The notes: generated by a model from the letters alone, not told the origin. DNA of 64,000 bases from Bacteroidaceae bacterium (GCA_017619335.1 JAFZSP010000026.1:29541-93540); one strand, 5' to 3'; counted from the stretch's first letter, positions 33,117 to 43,166 are shown. Made by a program: numbers and translations.

Positions 33117-36100
33117 TCAACGAACAACCTTCTTGCCGTTCAGGATGAAGATACCCTTCTGAGCCTTGCTGACGCGCTGGCCGGCGAGGTTGAAGATGGC
33201 ACCGTTCTCAATAGCGAGGCCATTGACATCGCTGATAGCGGTCTCGATGCCGTCAATAAAGAGCTTGACCTCACCGTCGGCCTTGGCAGCCACGTAGGCA
33301 CGAGTACCCTGGATGGTAGTGGCACCTGTGCTCTTGAAGAGCTTGTTGGCACTGATGAAGTAGTCGCCAGCTGCGATTTCGGTAGCAGCATCGTAGGTGC
33401 CCACGAAGTCAACATTGGTACCAGCAATCTTAGCCTCACCTGCAGCGATGGTACGATTCTCAAAGATAGCTTCAATGGCCTCAACAGCGGTCTTGATCAG
33501 CACGGGCTTGTTGGGGGTGATCGCGGGAGTCTCCATCACGTTGAAGTTGATGGTGCTGCTGCCTGCTACTTCTGCATTGGGCACCTCGGAGAACTCAGCC
33601 ACCTTCACATCAGCACCAAAGGCAGCGGTCAGCTCCTCATTAGTGATTTGGAAGGGAACGACGAAGGTATTCCAAACGTCAGCCTTGAAGGTGCGCTTCA
33701 GGGTTACGTTAGCAGCCATGCTGGCGGGCTCAAAGTCTGCAGCTTCGTCAATGATGATGCTCTTGAGAGCAGCCTTATAGAGTTTTACATAACCAAGACC
33801 CATCCAATTGGACTTATTGTTTGCATGAGCTCTCAGACCAATCTTCACTTCACCTTCTTCAGCCTGCACAAAGTCTATAGCAGCATCCTCAAGCGTAGCG
33901 GTGGTGATGGCTGTGCCATCCACATCACCTGCACTGAAGGTAATATCTGGTGCACCTTCACCCTTAGGACCAAGTTCATGATCACCATCGGTACGATAGC
34001 CATATTGGTGACCACCACCAAAGCCTGTGAAAGCTAATGCGGTCATCTTATAGGTGCCTTCAGGTAAATTAACCTTGAGATAAACCGTATAGCCTTCTGT
34101 CGGTTCAGTACCATTGCTCCAATATTCATACATAGCATACAAGGTAGGATCTTCAGTATTAGCCACAGAAGTATTAGTGACCATAGCCTGGCTATTTTGA
34201 ACAGGTTCATTCTGATCGGTGAACCAACCATCCTTCTTGCCATTGCCAAGACCTGTCAGGTCAGGATTGGTGAGGAGGAATGTGCAGTCGAACAAAGCGT
34301 CTTCACCCACAGGATTAGCTTCTGTAATGTAAGCCGTCATAGCTTCCTTGAGTTCAGCGGTGAGCTTTTCGATTTCAGCAGCCTCAGTGGCAGCTTCTAC
34401 TTTATTATCAACACTCATGATGACTTCAGCAAACTCTGCATTGGCGTTCTCGTTGTCATTGTCAACAAGTACGAGTTCGGTAGCATTCTCTAACAAAGCG
34501 TTGTATGCTGCATAGTTCTTGACAGCGACTTTGGCATCTTCTATGGCAGCTTCCAGCGCATCCTTGGCATCCAGGAATTGCTGAACTTCTGTGTAGTCGT
34601 CCTTGGCGTATTCGATTTCTTCTGCTAAACCGGCGAGGGCTTCAATTACGCCTGCTGGCAATGTCTCTTCCTCTTCAGCATTCTCAGCAAACGTATAAAC
34701 ATCTTCTATGACATCCTGCACCTGGTCGCTCAGAATTCCAAGCGGAGTGGTGCCAAGATAGGTGAGCTCGAAGGAACGCCATACCGTCCAGTAGTCAGAG
34801 GTAGTATTATCGGCCGTCAAACCTATAGTCAGTCCTTCTGTAGCCTCGGGCAATTCGAAGGTCATGATGGTCACGCCATTGCCTTCATTGAACCACGTGT
34901 TGGCCTGACCTCTGTTATTAACAGTTGCCTTGGCAACGGTGGCGATGGCTGCAGTGTTTTCACCAGCAAAGAGTGTACCCACCATACCTTCACGTGTCAG
35001 TGCGACAGCTGTTAAGTTATAATAACCAGCAGGTAAGGTGCTTGCCAATGTCTGTTTGAGGGTAAAGCCCTTTTGATTCCAGAACTCAGCACACTTGTTG
35101 CCAGCATCCACAGCATTGGCATTAGCAGGATTGCCATCACCATTGGTAACGGTCCAATACTGAGTGCTTGCATAAGGAGCAGCATTGTCAATCAGAGCGT
35201 CAGTAAGATCGATCTGATCGTCCTCTATCTCTTCCTCAATCAGATAAGCAGACAGAGCGCCACGAATAGCAACAATAGCTTTTTCCAGTTCTTCAGCAGT
35301 CAAAGCAGCATCAGCCAGTGCATCAGCTGCTGCGACGTCTATGGTCTCGTCAACTTCTAAAACAGCAGCCTTTATTCCTTTATAGCGGGCATAGGGTTCC
35401 TGCATTGCCTCAGCAGCATTCACCTTAGCTGCTAGTTCGGCAGCAGCAGCACTGATTTCCTCTTCTGTTGCAAGATTTGCAACAGTAATACCCTCAGCAC
35501 AGGCCTTAGCTGCAGCATAGGCAGCAGGAGTAGTTGTGCCTTCAAGTTCTGCAACAGCATCTATCTGCTCCTGCAGAGCATCACGCAGAGCATCAAGATC
35601 AATACCGTAATAGATAAGGTTGAACTTATCAAAAACGGCCCAGTCGGCACCAACTTGAGAATCACGCTTTACACCAATTGTAATGGAGTTTGCGGTAACA
35701 GTTACCATGTCAGAGATATTGCCAGAATGTTGGCCATCACGAATTTCCTTGGAAGCTTCAGTAAAGTTAGCTGATGTCGTGGTATTGACAAAGGGGGTAA
35801 CCACATTATTACCAAAGATGTAGGTTGTACCATTGGAACCATAACCGTAACAGCTCACTTTATATAAGCCATTAGGAATGTCAGTGATAGTCTGTGACAC
35901 CTCAAAAGTATTGTTCCAACTCTCAATAGCAAAGTTGGTGTTGTCACCACCAAAGCTTTGATTGCCACCACTCTTGGTCATTTTCCAAGAAGAGTTGCGC
36001 AGATTGTTACGACCTGGGTCAGCGGCAGGAACGAGCAGAGTAGCATCTGCAGGATTGTCTTCCGTAGCATTCTTCAAGGATGCAACGATGTCTGCACGGC

Positions 36101-36539
36101 TAACAAGAACCCACTTTGCATTGTTCGTAGTTCCGTCTTCTACCACATCTACATAAGTGCCGTTGCCTGTAGCTGCAAGGAATCCACTTCCATTATTCAG
36201 TGTATAAGCAATAGGCGTTTCGGATACTTTGACAAATGTCCAATTTGTAGCAGCGCCATCAGTCCAGGCGCCAGCAAGGAAGTGACTATCTCCACCATTG
36301 GAGATTTGAGAATCCATGGTGTAAACATCATTTTCACCCTTGAGAGTAAAATCTACGCCCCATTCTGAAACTGAAGCGTGGGTGCCCCAATCGTTACCTC
36401 CACAGAGATAAGTACCTGTTCCGACATTGTAGAAGAAGAACGATCCTTCAGCAACCTCGTTTCCTGTCCAGGTCTGAGCATTAACGCCCATCCCGACCAT
36501 TGCCGCCATAGCGGCAAGAAGAAGTTTGATTTTCTTCAT
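33117..36539 (-). CDS. large secreted multi-domain carbohydrate-binding-like protein
   Basis: 1140 aa with signal peptide MKKIKLLLAAMAAMVGMGVNAQ. Order seen: a beta-trefoil/lectin-like domain (about 25-150), a first jelly-roll module (NNLRNSSWKM onwards, about 175-310), a short helical FIVAR-like linker, a second jelly roll (YWTVTNGDGN, about 455-600), another helical stretch, a third (TNPDLTGLGNGKKDGWF, about 755-905), a Prevotella-type domain (WNTFVVPFQITNEEL; PNKPVLIKTAVEA; FVGTYDAA) shared with the 557-aa protein, and the tail FNLAGQRVSKAQKGIFILNG-KKVVR. No catalytic site is evident; it probably binds glycans at the surface. The 59-aa peptide gene follows. Confidence 0.82.
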   Translation of the reverse strand: MKKIKLLLAAMAAMVGMGVNAQTWTGNEVAEGSFFFYNVGTGTYLCGGNDWGTHASVSEWGVDFTLKGENDVYTMDSQISNGGDSHFLAGAWTDGAATNWTFVKVSETPIAYTLNNGSGFLAATGNGTYVDVVEDGTTNNAKWVLVSRADIVASLKNATEDNPADATLLVPAADPGRNNLRNSSWKMTKSGGNQSFGGDNTNFAIESWNNTFEVSQTITDIPNGLYKVSCYGYGSNGTTYIFGNNVVTPFVNTTTSANFTEASKEIRDGQHSGNISDMVTVTANSITIGVKRDSQVGADWAVFDKFNLIYYGIDLDALRDALQEQIDAVAELEGTTTPAAYAAAKACAEGITVANLATEEEISAAAAELAAKVNAAEAMQEPYARYKGIKAAVLEVDETIDVAAADALADAALTAEELEKAIVAIRGALSAYLIEEEIEDDQIDLTDALIDNAAPYASTQYWTVTNGDGNPANANAVDAGNKCAEFWNQKGFTLKQTLASTLPAGYYNLTAVALTREGMVGTLFAGENTAAIATVAKATVNNRGQANTWFNEGNGVTIMTFELPEATEGLTIGLTADNTTSDYWTVWRSFELTYLGTTPLGILSDQVQDVIEDVYTFAENAEEEETLPAGVIEALAGLAEEIEYAKDDYTEVQQFLDAKDALEAAIEDAKVAVKNYAAYNALLENATELVLVDNDNENANAEFAEVIMSVDNKVEAATEAAEIEKLTAELKEAMTAYITEANPVGEDALFDCTFLLTNPDLTGLGNGKKDGWFTDQNEPVQNSQAMVTNTSVANTEDPTLYAMYEYWSNGTEPTEGYTVYLKVNLPEGTYKMTALAFTGFGGGHQYGYRTDGDHELGPKGEGAPDITFSAGDVDGTAITTATLEDAAIDFVQAEEGEVKIGLRAHANNKSNWMGLGYVKLYKAALKSIIIDEAADFEPASMAANVTLKRTFKADVWNTFVVPFQITNEELTAAFGADVKVAEFSEVPNAEVAGSSTINFNVMETPAITPNKPVLIKTAVEAIEAIFENRTIAAGEAKIAGTNVDFVGTYDAATEIAAGDYFISANKLFKSTGATTIQGTRAYVAAKADGEVKLFIDGIETAISDVNGLAIENGAIFNLAGQRVSKAQKGIFILNGKKVVR

Positions 36540-36597
36540 AATTGAAATTGTTTTAGTTAATAAATAGAGTTAATAAGTTCACGTTCTTTGTTTTGGG

Positions 36598-36905
36598 TTA
36601 TTTATTGAGTATTTCTTTGACTTGTTTGCTTGTCAGTTCTGTTGTCTGTACAATCAGTTCCACGGATAATCCCATTGTATCGAGTCGCCTCACCGTGAGG
36701 CTTTCTCTTCTGCACGCCCTTCTTCGCGTCCTTTTCGTTCAGCGGTATTGACTACGTTCGTCAAATCGCGATAGACCTTGATGCATTCCTCGTATTCTCT
36801 GGCGTCCTCCGGGGTAAAGCGGGCTATTTCAGCCTGCTGGAAGAGCTTCTTGAATCCGAAGTCGGTGTAGGGATTGATGTATCGTTCGGGCCGAAAATCT
36901 GTCAT
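36598..36905 (-). pseudogene. remnant of Rpn/PD-(D/E)XK nuclease-family transposase
   Basis: Reads MTDFRPERYINPYTDFGFKKLF, the N terminus of Rpn-family recombination-promoting nucleases (about 300 aa), then jumps to FTPEDAREYEECIKVYRDL, which belongs near residue 230. The catalytic core is therefore deleted. After the in-frame stop at 36690 the C terminus continues in another frame (MGLSVELIVQTTELTSKQ ... ILNK) to 36598. A -7 box TATCTTTG lies upstream at about 36936-36943 on the minus strand. Internal deletion plus frameshift make it non-functional as a nuclease. Confidence 0.85.
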
Positions 36906-37110
36906 TAATAACTAAAAATAGCTATTTGTCGGCGGCAAAGATACGGTTTTTCTTCAGAATGAACAAAAAATCATCGACTTTTTTCTGAAAATCATCCTCT
37001 TTTAGCTACATTTTTGCTCGTAGAAACTTGATTTTCTTAATCAGGTTAGTAATGTAAGTCTGTGAACAGAGTGTATTAGACTGCTTTATAACTGAGCAAT
37101 AATATTTGAC

Positions 37111-37204
37111 AGATTGACGATTAGATTGATGTTGATTGACGTCCTATATAACCAGCTAAAAGATGTTTTTTGACATCAATCTCCAGCAATCAACACGTCA
37201 ATCT
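37111..37204. repeat. nested GATTGA inverted repeats
   Basis: Left arm AGATTGACG...AGATTGATGT...GATTGACGT and right arm ACATCAATCT...CAATCAACACGTCAATCT pair at several points. Same design as 11166-11323 but different sequence; like that one, it is followed by a 22-bp phased array. Confidence 0.75.
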
Positions 37205-37231
37205 TTAAGCGTGAAGCACAAGCGGCTGATT

Positions 37232-37348
37232 GTCTCATCTGTGAGACAGATTTGTCTCGCTAGTGAGACAATAGAGTCTCACCAATGAGACAACAGAGTC
37301 TCACCAATGAGACAGCAGAGTCTCACGGGTGAGACAATCATGAGACTC
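37232..37348. repeat. array of five exact 22-bp dyad units
   Basis: GTCTCA-N4-TGAGAC dyads start at 37232, 37254, 37276, 37298 and 37320, separated by 6-nt linkers (mostly AACAGA-like), plus a half unit at the end. It lies just downstream of the LytTR gene and between it and the Rpn remnant. The 22-bp phase is exact. Not CRISPR: there are no unique spacers. Confidence 0.93.
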
Positions 37349-37358
37349 CTTTATGTTT

Positions 37359-37730
37359 TTAGGTCAAAGGAGGCTGTTGAGGTCGCAAAAAATCGATGAG
37401 TGTTCGGAGTGCATTCTTTGGTACATGGATGACGGCGTTATTGCCCGCATCATCTGTCAGGAAGAGGCTCTCTCGGATGGTGCTGATGCGGAAGACGCGA
37501 CGCGTATTGACAATGTGCTTTCTCCCAAGGCGTATGATATAATTGGCTGGTTCCCCTGCTTCCAGAATAGCGGCCTGGATGCGAGAGAGCCCAAAGGGCA
37601 CCATGAAAGGCTTGTCGGCAAAGTAATACACATGGGTGTAATGGTCATCGGCCTGGAAATAGATGACCTTGTCCAAATCGAGCACGTACAATTCGTCGTA
37701 AGCAGCTATGCAGATGCGGTTGTTTGCCAT
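37359..37730 (-). CDS. single-domain LytTR DNA-binding protein
   Basis: 123 aa consisting of one LytTR domain: VIYFQADDHYTHVYYFADKPFMV, then IQAAILEAGEPANYIIRLGRKHIVN (read in two parts) and RRVFRISTIRESLFL. LytTR domains bind direct repeats about 21-22 bp apart. There is no receiver domain, so it is not an ordinary response regulator. Its own promoter (37762-37791) and monocistronic setting suggest an orphan regulator. The neighbouring 22-bp array is a candidate target by spacing only. Confidence 0.88.
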   Translation of the reverse strand: MANNRICIAAYDELYVLDLDKVIYFQADDHYTHVYYFADKPFMVPFGLSRIQAAILEAGEPANYIIRLGRKHIVNTRRVFRISTIRESLFLTDDAGNNAVIHVPKNALRTLIDFLRPQQPPLT

Positions 37731-37761
37731 ATTTTACCAAAAGAAAGCTTTGTTGCGGCGC

Positions 37762-37791
37762 AAAGGTAGTGTTTTCTGGTTGAACGAACAA
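37762..37791 (-). promoter_or_regulatory. LytTR gene promoter
   Basis: Minus-strand TTG (37789-37791), 19-bp spacer and TACCTTTG (37762-37769) form a complete Bacteroidetes promoter about 32 nt before the ATG. Confidence 0.8.
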
Positions 37792-37869
37792 GAAAAATGG
37801 CACTTTTCTAAAGCGTTACCTTCATTTCGACGCAAAAAAGAATAGTTATCTCCTTATTTAGACAAAGAA

Positions 37870-38065
37870 AGCGGCCATCCTCCCGGACAGTCGCTCTTAC
37901 AAAATCATTTACCTTATAAACTAACTAACTAAATCTCAATTATCCTTTTAAAACAATCATTTATCAGGACTCGCGTCCTTCTACTTTTACCTTTTAGCTA
38001 ACCATAAACTTGTTCAGGAGATTTCTTGTTGTGGTCTCGTCTGACCACCCTCTCCTTTTGTTTTG
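37870..38065 (-). ncRNA. candidate structured RNA, about 195 nt
   Basis: A promoter box TACCTTTG (38071-38078, minus) with no open reading frame after it leads into a 5' hairpin: GGAGA/TCTCC outer stem (38051-38055 with 38017-38021) around a perfect GTGGTC-AGACGA-GACCAC stem (38031-38048). A GGAC-GCGA-GTCC tetraloop hairpin follows (37967-37978), and an imperfect 11-bp stem (37870-37895) with TTTCTTTG after it resembles a terminator. metG upstream ends in its own terminator and LytTR downstream has its own promoter, so the RNA seems free-standing. I do not recognise a known family. Confidence 0.6.
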
Positions 38066-38124
38066 CGCTGCAAAGGTACGGCAATTATTTGAATTACGCA
38101 TCAAAAATATGCTATAAAACATAG

Positions 38125-38167
38125 AAAACGCTCGATTTCTTGACTTTCATCAATCAACGAGCGTTTT
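38125..38167. terminator. metG terminator
   Basis: AAAACGCTCG (38125-38134) and CGAGCGTTTT (38158-38167) form a perfect 10-bp stem with T-runs on both strands, 47 nt past the metG stop. A 16-bp palindrome GGTACGCGCGCGTACC lies between it and metG at 38179-38194. Confidence 0.88.
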
Positions 38168-38213
38168 CAAAGGGTTTCGGTACGCGCGCGTACCTTATTT
38201 TATATGCCGGAGA

Positions 38214-40301
38214 TTACCCCACTTGGCTGCCTGGTTTGACCTCTCGCTGAGGTGTGATGACAGAGAGGGAACCGTCGAAGTTCACGGCAGAGAGGATCAT
38301 TCCCTGGCTTTCCAAGCCCATCATCTTGCGAGGCGGGAAGTTGGCAATGAAGCAGACTTGCTTGCCCACGAGGTCCTCGGGCTCGTAGTACTGTGCGATG
38401 CCGCTGAGGATTGTGCGAGGCCCCCTCCCAGCCTCCCCCAAGGGGGCGGAGATATCTCCATCAGCAATCTCGAACTTGAGCAGCTTGTTGCTCTTCTTCA
38501 CCTTCTCACATGAAAGAACGGTGCCCACACGTATGTCGAGTTTCTCAAAGTCATCGTAGGTCACTTCCTTCTTCACAGGTTCTGCCTTGAAGTTCGCCGC
38601 TTCGTTTTCTTTCTTGATGCGTTCAAGGCGGTCCATCTGTGCCTGAATGGCTGCATCTTCAATCTTCTCAAAGAGCAATGAGGGCGTAGCCAGTTGGTGA
38701 CCTTCCTTCAGCAACTCTGTGCTGCCAAGACTTGCCCACTCGAATCGTTCCACATTGAGCATCTGATAGAGCTTCTTGCTGCTGAAAGGCAGGAAGGGCT
38801 CGAAGGCGATGGCAAGGTTGGCGGTGAGCTGGAGACTGAGGTTGATGATGGTCTTCACGCGCTCGGGGTCGGTCTTGATGACTTTCCAAGGCTCGCTGTC
38901 GGCCAGGTACTTGTTGCCGATACGGGCAAGGTTCATGGCCTCCTTCTGTGCATCGCGGAATCGGAAGTTATCAAGGAGGGCTTCCACTTTGGCTTTCACG
39001 TCCTTGAACTCGGCGATGGTTTCCTTGTCGTAGTCTGTCAACTCTCCACAGGCGGGCACGCTACCATTGTAATATTTCTGCGTGAGTTGCAGGGCGCGGT
39101 TGACGAAGTTTCCATAGATAGCCACGAGTTCGTTGTTGTTGCGTGCCTGGAACTCAGCCCAAGTGAAGTCATTGTCCTTGGTTTCCGGGGCTGAGGCGGT
39201 GAGTGCGTAGCGCAGCACATCCTGTTTGCCTGGGAAGTCAACAAGGTACTCATGCAACCACACGGCCCAGTTGCGGGAGGTGGAGATTTTGTCACCCTCG
39301 AGGTTCAGGAATTCGTTGGCGGGAACATTGTCAGGCATGATATAACCGCCGTGTGCCTTCATCATCACTGGGAAGATGATGCAGTGGAAGACAATGTTGT
39401 CCTTGCCGATGAAATGCACCAGTCTGGTCTCTTCGTCCTGCCACCAGCGCTGCCAAGTGCCCCAGCGTTCGGGGTTTGACTCACAGAGTTCCTTGGTATT
39501 GCTGATATAGCCGATGGGAGCGTCGAACCAGACGTAGAGCACCTTGCCGTCGGCCCCTTCCACAGGCACTGGAATGCCCCAGTCGAGGTCACGTGTCATG
39601 GCGCGTGGCTGCAGTTCCATATCCAACCAGCTCTTGCACTGACCATAGACGTTAGAGCGCCATTCCTTGTGTCCTTCGAGAATCCACTCCTTCAGCCAGC
39701 CTTCGTACTCGTTCAGAGGCAGGAACCAGTTCTTGGTGTCTTTCAGTACCAGTTGTGCACCGCTTTCAGCCGAACGTGGATTGATGAGCTCAGTAGGATC
39801 CAGGTCACGTCCACAGCCGTCCTCGCACTGGTTGCCCTTGGCGGCAGGATGGTGGCAATACGGACACTCGCCGATGATATCACGGTCCGTGAGGAACTTA
39901 CCTGCCTGTTCGTCGTAGAACTGCTTCGTGGTCTTCTCGATGAGTTTGCCGTCATCGTAGAGCTTGCGGAAGAAATCGCTGGCAAACTTATGGTGTGTCT
40001 GACTCGTGGTGCGGCTATAGACATCAAAGCTGATGCCGAACTCCTCAAAGGAGTCCTTGATCATCTTGTGGTAACGATCCACGACCTGCTGCGGAGTGAT
40101 GCCTTCCTTGCGGGCACGCTGAGTGACAGGAACGCCGTGCTCATCGCTTCCTCCGATAAACATCACTTCCTCGCCTTTCAGGCGCAGGTACCTTACATAG
40201 ATATCAGCCGGCACATACACGCCAGCCAAGTGTCCAATATGCACGCCGCCGTTGGCGTAGGGCAAGGCGGACGTGACAGTAGTACGTTTAAACATTTTCA
40301 A
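38214..40301 (-). CDS. metG: methionyl-tRNA synthetase
   Basis: Charges tRNA-Met. Seen: [20 protein letters not shown] with the HIGH motif, a zinc knuckle (CPYCHHP ... CEDGCG), the KMSKS loop as [11 protein letters not shown], the anticodon-binding domain, and a C-terminal tRNA-binding EMAP/OB domain ([20 protein letters not shown]). In the OB domain [13 protein letters not shown], just before [11 protein letters not shown], is extra compared with the family and is coded by a GC-rich palindromic element. ATG at 40301 or 40295; the upstream metallopeptidase stop touches it. Third gene of typA-peptidase-metG. Confidence 0.96.
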   Translation of the reverse strand: MKMFKRTTVTSALPYANGGVHIGHLAGVYVPADIYVRYLRLKGEEVMFIGGSDEHGVPVTQRARKEGITPQQVVDRYHKMIKDSFEEFGISFDVYSRTTSQTHHKFASDFFRKLYDDGKLIEKTTKQFYDEQAGKFLTDRDIIGECPYCHHPAAKGNQCEDGCGRDLDPTELINPRSAESGAQLVLKDTKNWFLPLNEYEGWLKEWILEGHKEWRSNVYGQCKSWLDMELQPRAMTRDLDWGIPVPVEGADGKVLYVWFDAPIGYISNTKELCESNPERWGTWQRWWQDEETRLVHFIGKDNIVFHCIIFPVMMKAHGGYIMPDNVPANEFLNLEGDKISTSRNWAVWLHEYLVDFPGKQDVLRYALTASAPETKDNDFTWAEFQARNNNELVAIYGNFVNRALQLTQKYYNGSVPACGELTDYDKETIAEFKDVKAKVEALLDNFRFRDAQKEAMNLARIGNKYLADSEPWKVIKTDPERVKTIINLSLQLTANLAIAFEPFLPFSSKKLYQMLNVERFEWASLGSTELLKEGHQLATPSLLFEKIEDAAIQAQMDRLERIKKENEAANFKAEPVKKEVTYDDFEKLDIRVGTVLSCEKVKKSNKLLKFEIADGDISAPLGEAGRGPRTILSGIAQYYEPEDLVGKQVCFIANFPPRKMMGLESQGMILSAVNFDGSLSVITPQREVKPGSQVG
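38416..38456. repeat. palindromic GC-rich element in frame in metG
   Basis: About 41 bp containing GCCTCCCCCAAGGGGGCGGA and CCCCCTCCC, no stop codon, inserted between residues of the C-terminal OB fold. Related to the flippase and korA insertions. Confidence 0.78.
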
Positions 40302-41186
40302 TTACAATTGACTTTCTGAAATACTGAAGGTGTCTCCGCGACTCATGTCACCTGTGTTGAGGCCGAGTTTGAGCCACTTCATGCGCTGGGCGCTGGTGCC
40401 ATGGGTGAAGGACTCGGGCTGGGAATAGCCGCGGGCTTTCTCCTGAAGATAGTTGTCGCCGATGACTTGAGCACACTGGATGGCTTCCTGGAGGTCTCCG
40501 TCCTCGAGAGAGCCGAAGGTCTTGCCCTCGTGGTAACCCCAGACGCCTGCGTAGAAGTCGGCCTGCAGCTCGATGCGTACACTGACTTTATTGGCCTGTG
40601 TCTCGTTCATCTTTGCCATCTGGCTGTGGGCGCTGTTAAGGGTCCCGAGGAGATGCTGAACGTGATGTCCCACCTCGTGAGCGATGACGTATGCGTAGGC
40701 AAAGTCACCGTCGGCACCCAGCGTCTTCTTCATATCTGAGAAGAAGCTGAGGTCAATGTACAGTGCCTGGTCTGCCGAGCAGTAGAAAGGACCGACCTGT
40801 GCATTTCCCTGTCCGCAACCTGTCTGCACGCTACCCGTGTAGAGCACCATCTTGGGAGGAATATACTCCTTGCCGAGCTGTTTCTTAAACACATCGCTCC
40901 ACACATCTTCAGTGCTGGCGAGTACTTGTGAAGCGAAGAGCGCGAGTTGCTGCTCTTCTTCGGTGAATTCACGATCCTGCTGTTCGCTGGTCGTGACATT
41001 CTGATTGGTGATGGCTTCGAGGCCACCAGCCTGCTGGAAAGCCTGAAACACGTCGCCGCCAGACAGCCAAGCCATCAGACAAGCGATGATGACACCTGCG
41101 AGGCCGCCGATACCGGCCTTCGTTGCTCCACTCATGCGCCGACGATCATCGACGTTGGAGCTTTCTCTTCTTCCTGTTAGATCCAT
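40302..41186 (-). CDS. neutral zinc metallopeptidase (YpfJ family)
   Basis: 294 aa. One N-terminal membrane helix (GIGGLAGVIIACLMAWL) after a basic MDLTGRRESSNVDDRRR start, and the zinc motif HEVGHHVQHLLG, followed by the Glu-ligand region VRIELQADFYAGVWGY. Family PF04228 (putative neutral zinc metallopeptidase), membrane-tethered with an external catalytic domain; substrates unknown. Lies 26 nt after typA and directly against metG, so all three are probably co-transcribed. Confidence 0.92.
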   Translation of the reverse strand: MDLTGRRESSNVDDRRRMSGATKAGIGGLAGVIIACLMAWLSGGDVFQAFQQAGGLEAITNQNVTTSEQQDREFTEEEQQLALFASQVLASTEDVWSDVFKKQLGKEYIPPKMVLYTGSVQTGCGQGNAQVGPFYCSADQALYIDLSFFSDMKKTLGADGDFAYAYVIAHEVGHHVQHLLGTLNSAHSQMAKMNETQANKVSVRIELQADFYAGVWGYHEGKTFGSLEDGDLQEAIQCAQVIGDNYLQEKARGYSQPESFTHGTSAQRMKWLKLGLNTGDMSRGDTFSISESQL

Positions 41187-41212
41187 TGTTTTTTTATTTT
41201 TAAGATAAATGA

Positions 41213-43015
41213 CTATTCTCTATTGGCTCTCTTTCTTTCCAGGTGGTCGAGGATGATTTTGCGCATACGCATTGACTTGGGTGTCACCTCCACGTACTCA
41301 TCTTCCTTGATGTATTCCAACGCTTCCTCCAGGCTGAGGATGGTGGCAGGAATGATGCGGGCCTTCTCGTCACTGCCGCTGGCACGCATATTGGTGAGTT
41401 GCTTGTTCTTGGTGACGTTAATGACGAGGTCGTTCTCGTGGATGTGTTCTCCCACGACCTGACCTGCATAGACTTCTGTCTGCGGCTCGATAAAGAACTT
41501 GCCTCGGTCCTGCAGGTTGTTGATGGCGTAGGCAAAAGCCGTTCCTCCTTCCAGAGCAATCATGGAACCGGAGATGCGACGCACGATTTCTCCCTTGTAG
41601 GGCTGGTATTCCTTGTAGCGGTGAGCCATGATAGCTTCGCCCTGTGAGGCTGTCAGTACATTGGTTCTCAAGCCGATGATGCCGCGTGAAGGGATGAGGA
41701 ACTCTATGTTCACGCGGTCGCCCTGTGCGTCCATCGACGTCATCTCGCCCTTGCGGCGTGTGACCATATCGATCATCTTGGAGGCGAACTCCTCCGGCAC
41801 GTTGATGGTAAGTTCCTCGATGGGTTCGCATCGCTCGCCCCCGATTTCCTTGTATATCACTTGCGGCTGTCCCACTTGCAGTTCATAACCCTCGCGACGC
41901 ATGGTCTCGATGAGAACAGAAAGGTGGAGCACGCCTCGTCCGCTGACGATCCAACGGTCGGTGTAGCCTTCGGGAATCTCCACACGCAACGCCAGGTTCT
42001 TTTCCAGTTCCTTCATCAGGCGTTCATGGATGTGGCGACTGGTACACCAGCGCCCTTCCTTTCCGAAGAACGGCGAGTCGTTGATAGTAAAGAGCATGGA
42101 CATTGTGGGCTCATCAATGCTGATGGTGGGCAGTGCCTCGGGCTCTTCGGCATCACAGATGGTATCACCGATTTCGAAGTTCGAGAGTCCGATGATGGCA
42201 CAGATATCTCCGCTGGAGACTGCATCTATCTTCTGATGTCCCATACCTGTAAAGGTGTGCAACTCCTTGATTTTCGTGCGTTCTTTGCTGCCGTCGCGGT
42301 GTACGATGGTGATGGCCATTCCTTCCTTCAGCGTTCCGCGATGCACGCGGCCCACGGCGATGCGCCCCGTGTATGTGGAGTAATCCAGTGAGGTGATGAG
42401 CATCTGCGGGGTGCCTTCCAGCTGTTCTGGCGCCGGGATGTGCTCCAGGATTTGGTCCAACAGGTAGAAGATATTGTCGGTGGGCGTCTGCCAGTCTTCG
42501 CCCATCCAACCCTGCTTGGCAGAGCCATAGATGACAGGGAAGTCCAGCTGATCCTCAGTGGCATCCAGGTCGCACATCAGGTCAAAGACCATCTCATAGA
42601 CCTCCTCGGGCCGGCAGTTAGGCTTATCTACCTTGTTGATGACCACAATGGGTTTCAAGCCGATTTGCAGTGCCTTCTGCAAGACAAAGCGGGTCTGCGG
42701 CATGGGACCCTCAAAGGCATCCACCAGCAGCAGGCAGCCGTCTGCCATATTCAGCACACGTTCCACCTCGCCGCCGAAGTCGGAGTGCCCCGGAGTGTCG
42801 ATGATGTTGATTTTTGTACCTTTATAGTTGATACTTACATTCTTGGAGAGGATGGTGATACCACGCTCGCGTTCCAGTTCGTTGTTATCCAGCATGAGTT
42901 CCCCCGTCTGCTGATTCTCGCGGAAGAGGTTTCCGGCCAGCAGCATTTTATCCACGAGCGTTGTCTTGCCGTGGTCCACGTGAGCGATAATGGCTATATT
43001 CCTTAATTGTTGCAT
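41213..43015 (-). CDS. typA: translational GTPase TypA/BipA
   Basis: Ribosome-binding EF-G-like GTPase involved in 50S assembly and stress. Seen from ATG 43015 ([20 protein letters not shown]): P-loop 11-19, [32 protein letters not shown], then domains II, III, V and the BipA-specific C-terminal domain ending [11 protein letters not shown]. 600 aa equals the family length; the frame is open to 43168 but the promoter at 43045 excludes that. A promoter cassette with word repeats drives it. Confidence 0.96.
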   Translation of the reverse strand: MQQLRNIAIIAHVDHGKTTLVDKMLLAGNLFRENQQTGELMLDNNELERERGITILSKNVSINYKGTKINIIDTPGHSDFGGEVERVLNMADGCLLLVDAFEGPMPQTRFVLQKALQIGLKPIVVINKVDKPNCRPEEVYEMVFDLMCDLDATEDQLDFPVIYGSAKQGWMGEDWQTPTDNIFYLLDQILEHIPAPEQLEGTPQMLITSLDYSTYTGRIAVGRVHRGTLKEGMAITIVHRDGSKERTKIKELHTFTGMGHQKIDAVSSGDICAIIGLSNFEIGDTICDAEEPEALPTISIDEPTMSMLFTINDSPFFGKEGRWCTSRHIHERLMKELEKNLALRVEIPEGYTDRWIVSGRGVLHLSVLIETMRREGYELQVGQPQVIYKEIGGERCEPIEELTINVPEEFASKMIDMVTRRKGEMTSMDAQGDRVNIEFLIPSRGIIGLRTNVLTASQGEAIMAHRYKEYQPYKGEIVRRISGSMIALEGGTAFAYAINNLQDRGKFFIEPQTEVYAGQVVGEHIHENDLVINVTKNKQLTNMRASGSDEKARIIPATILSLEEALEYIKEDEYVEVTPKSMRMRKIILDHLERKRANRE

Positions 43016-43044
43016 AATATTTGTCATTCTTTCAAAATCGGGTG

Positions 43045-43092
43045 CAAAGGTACGAAAAAGTTTAGAGTTTAGGGTTGAGAGTTGAGAGTTTT
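43045..43092 (-). promoter_or_regulatory. typA promoter cassette
   Basis: Minus-strand TACCTTTG (43045-43052) followed by CACCCGATTTTGA and preceded by CTCTAAA/CTCTCAA words (43059-43092). About 30 bp here are nearly identical to the korA promoter. Confidence 0.8.
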
Positions 43093-43166
43093 TTTCATCT
43101 GAAGGCTCTGAAATCCTAAAAAAACTGTTTTCTCCCCTCCAACTTCCTTTCTGCAACCTATATAAC

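Noticed and set aside
37232..37348. CRISPR array
   Set aside because: Units repeat completely with 6-nt linkers; there are no 30-40 nt unique spacers and no cas genes.
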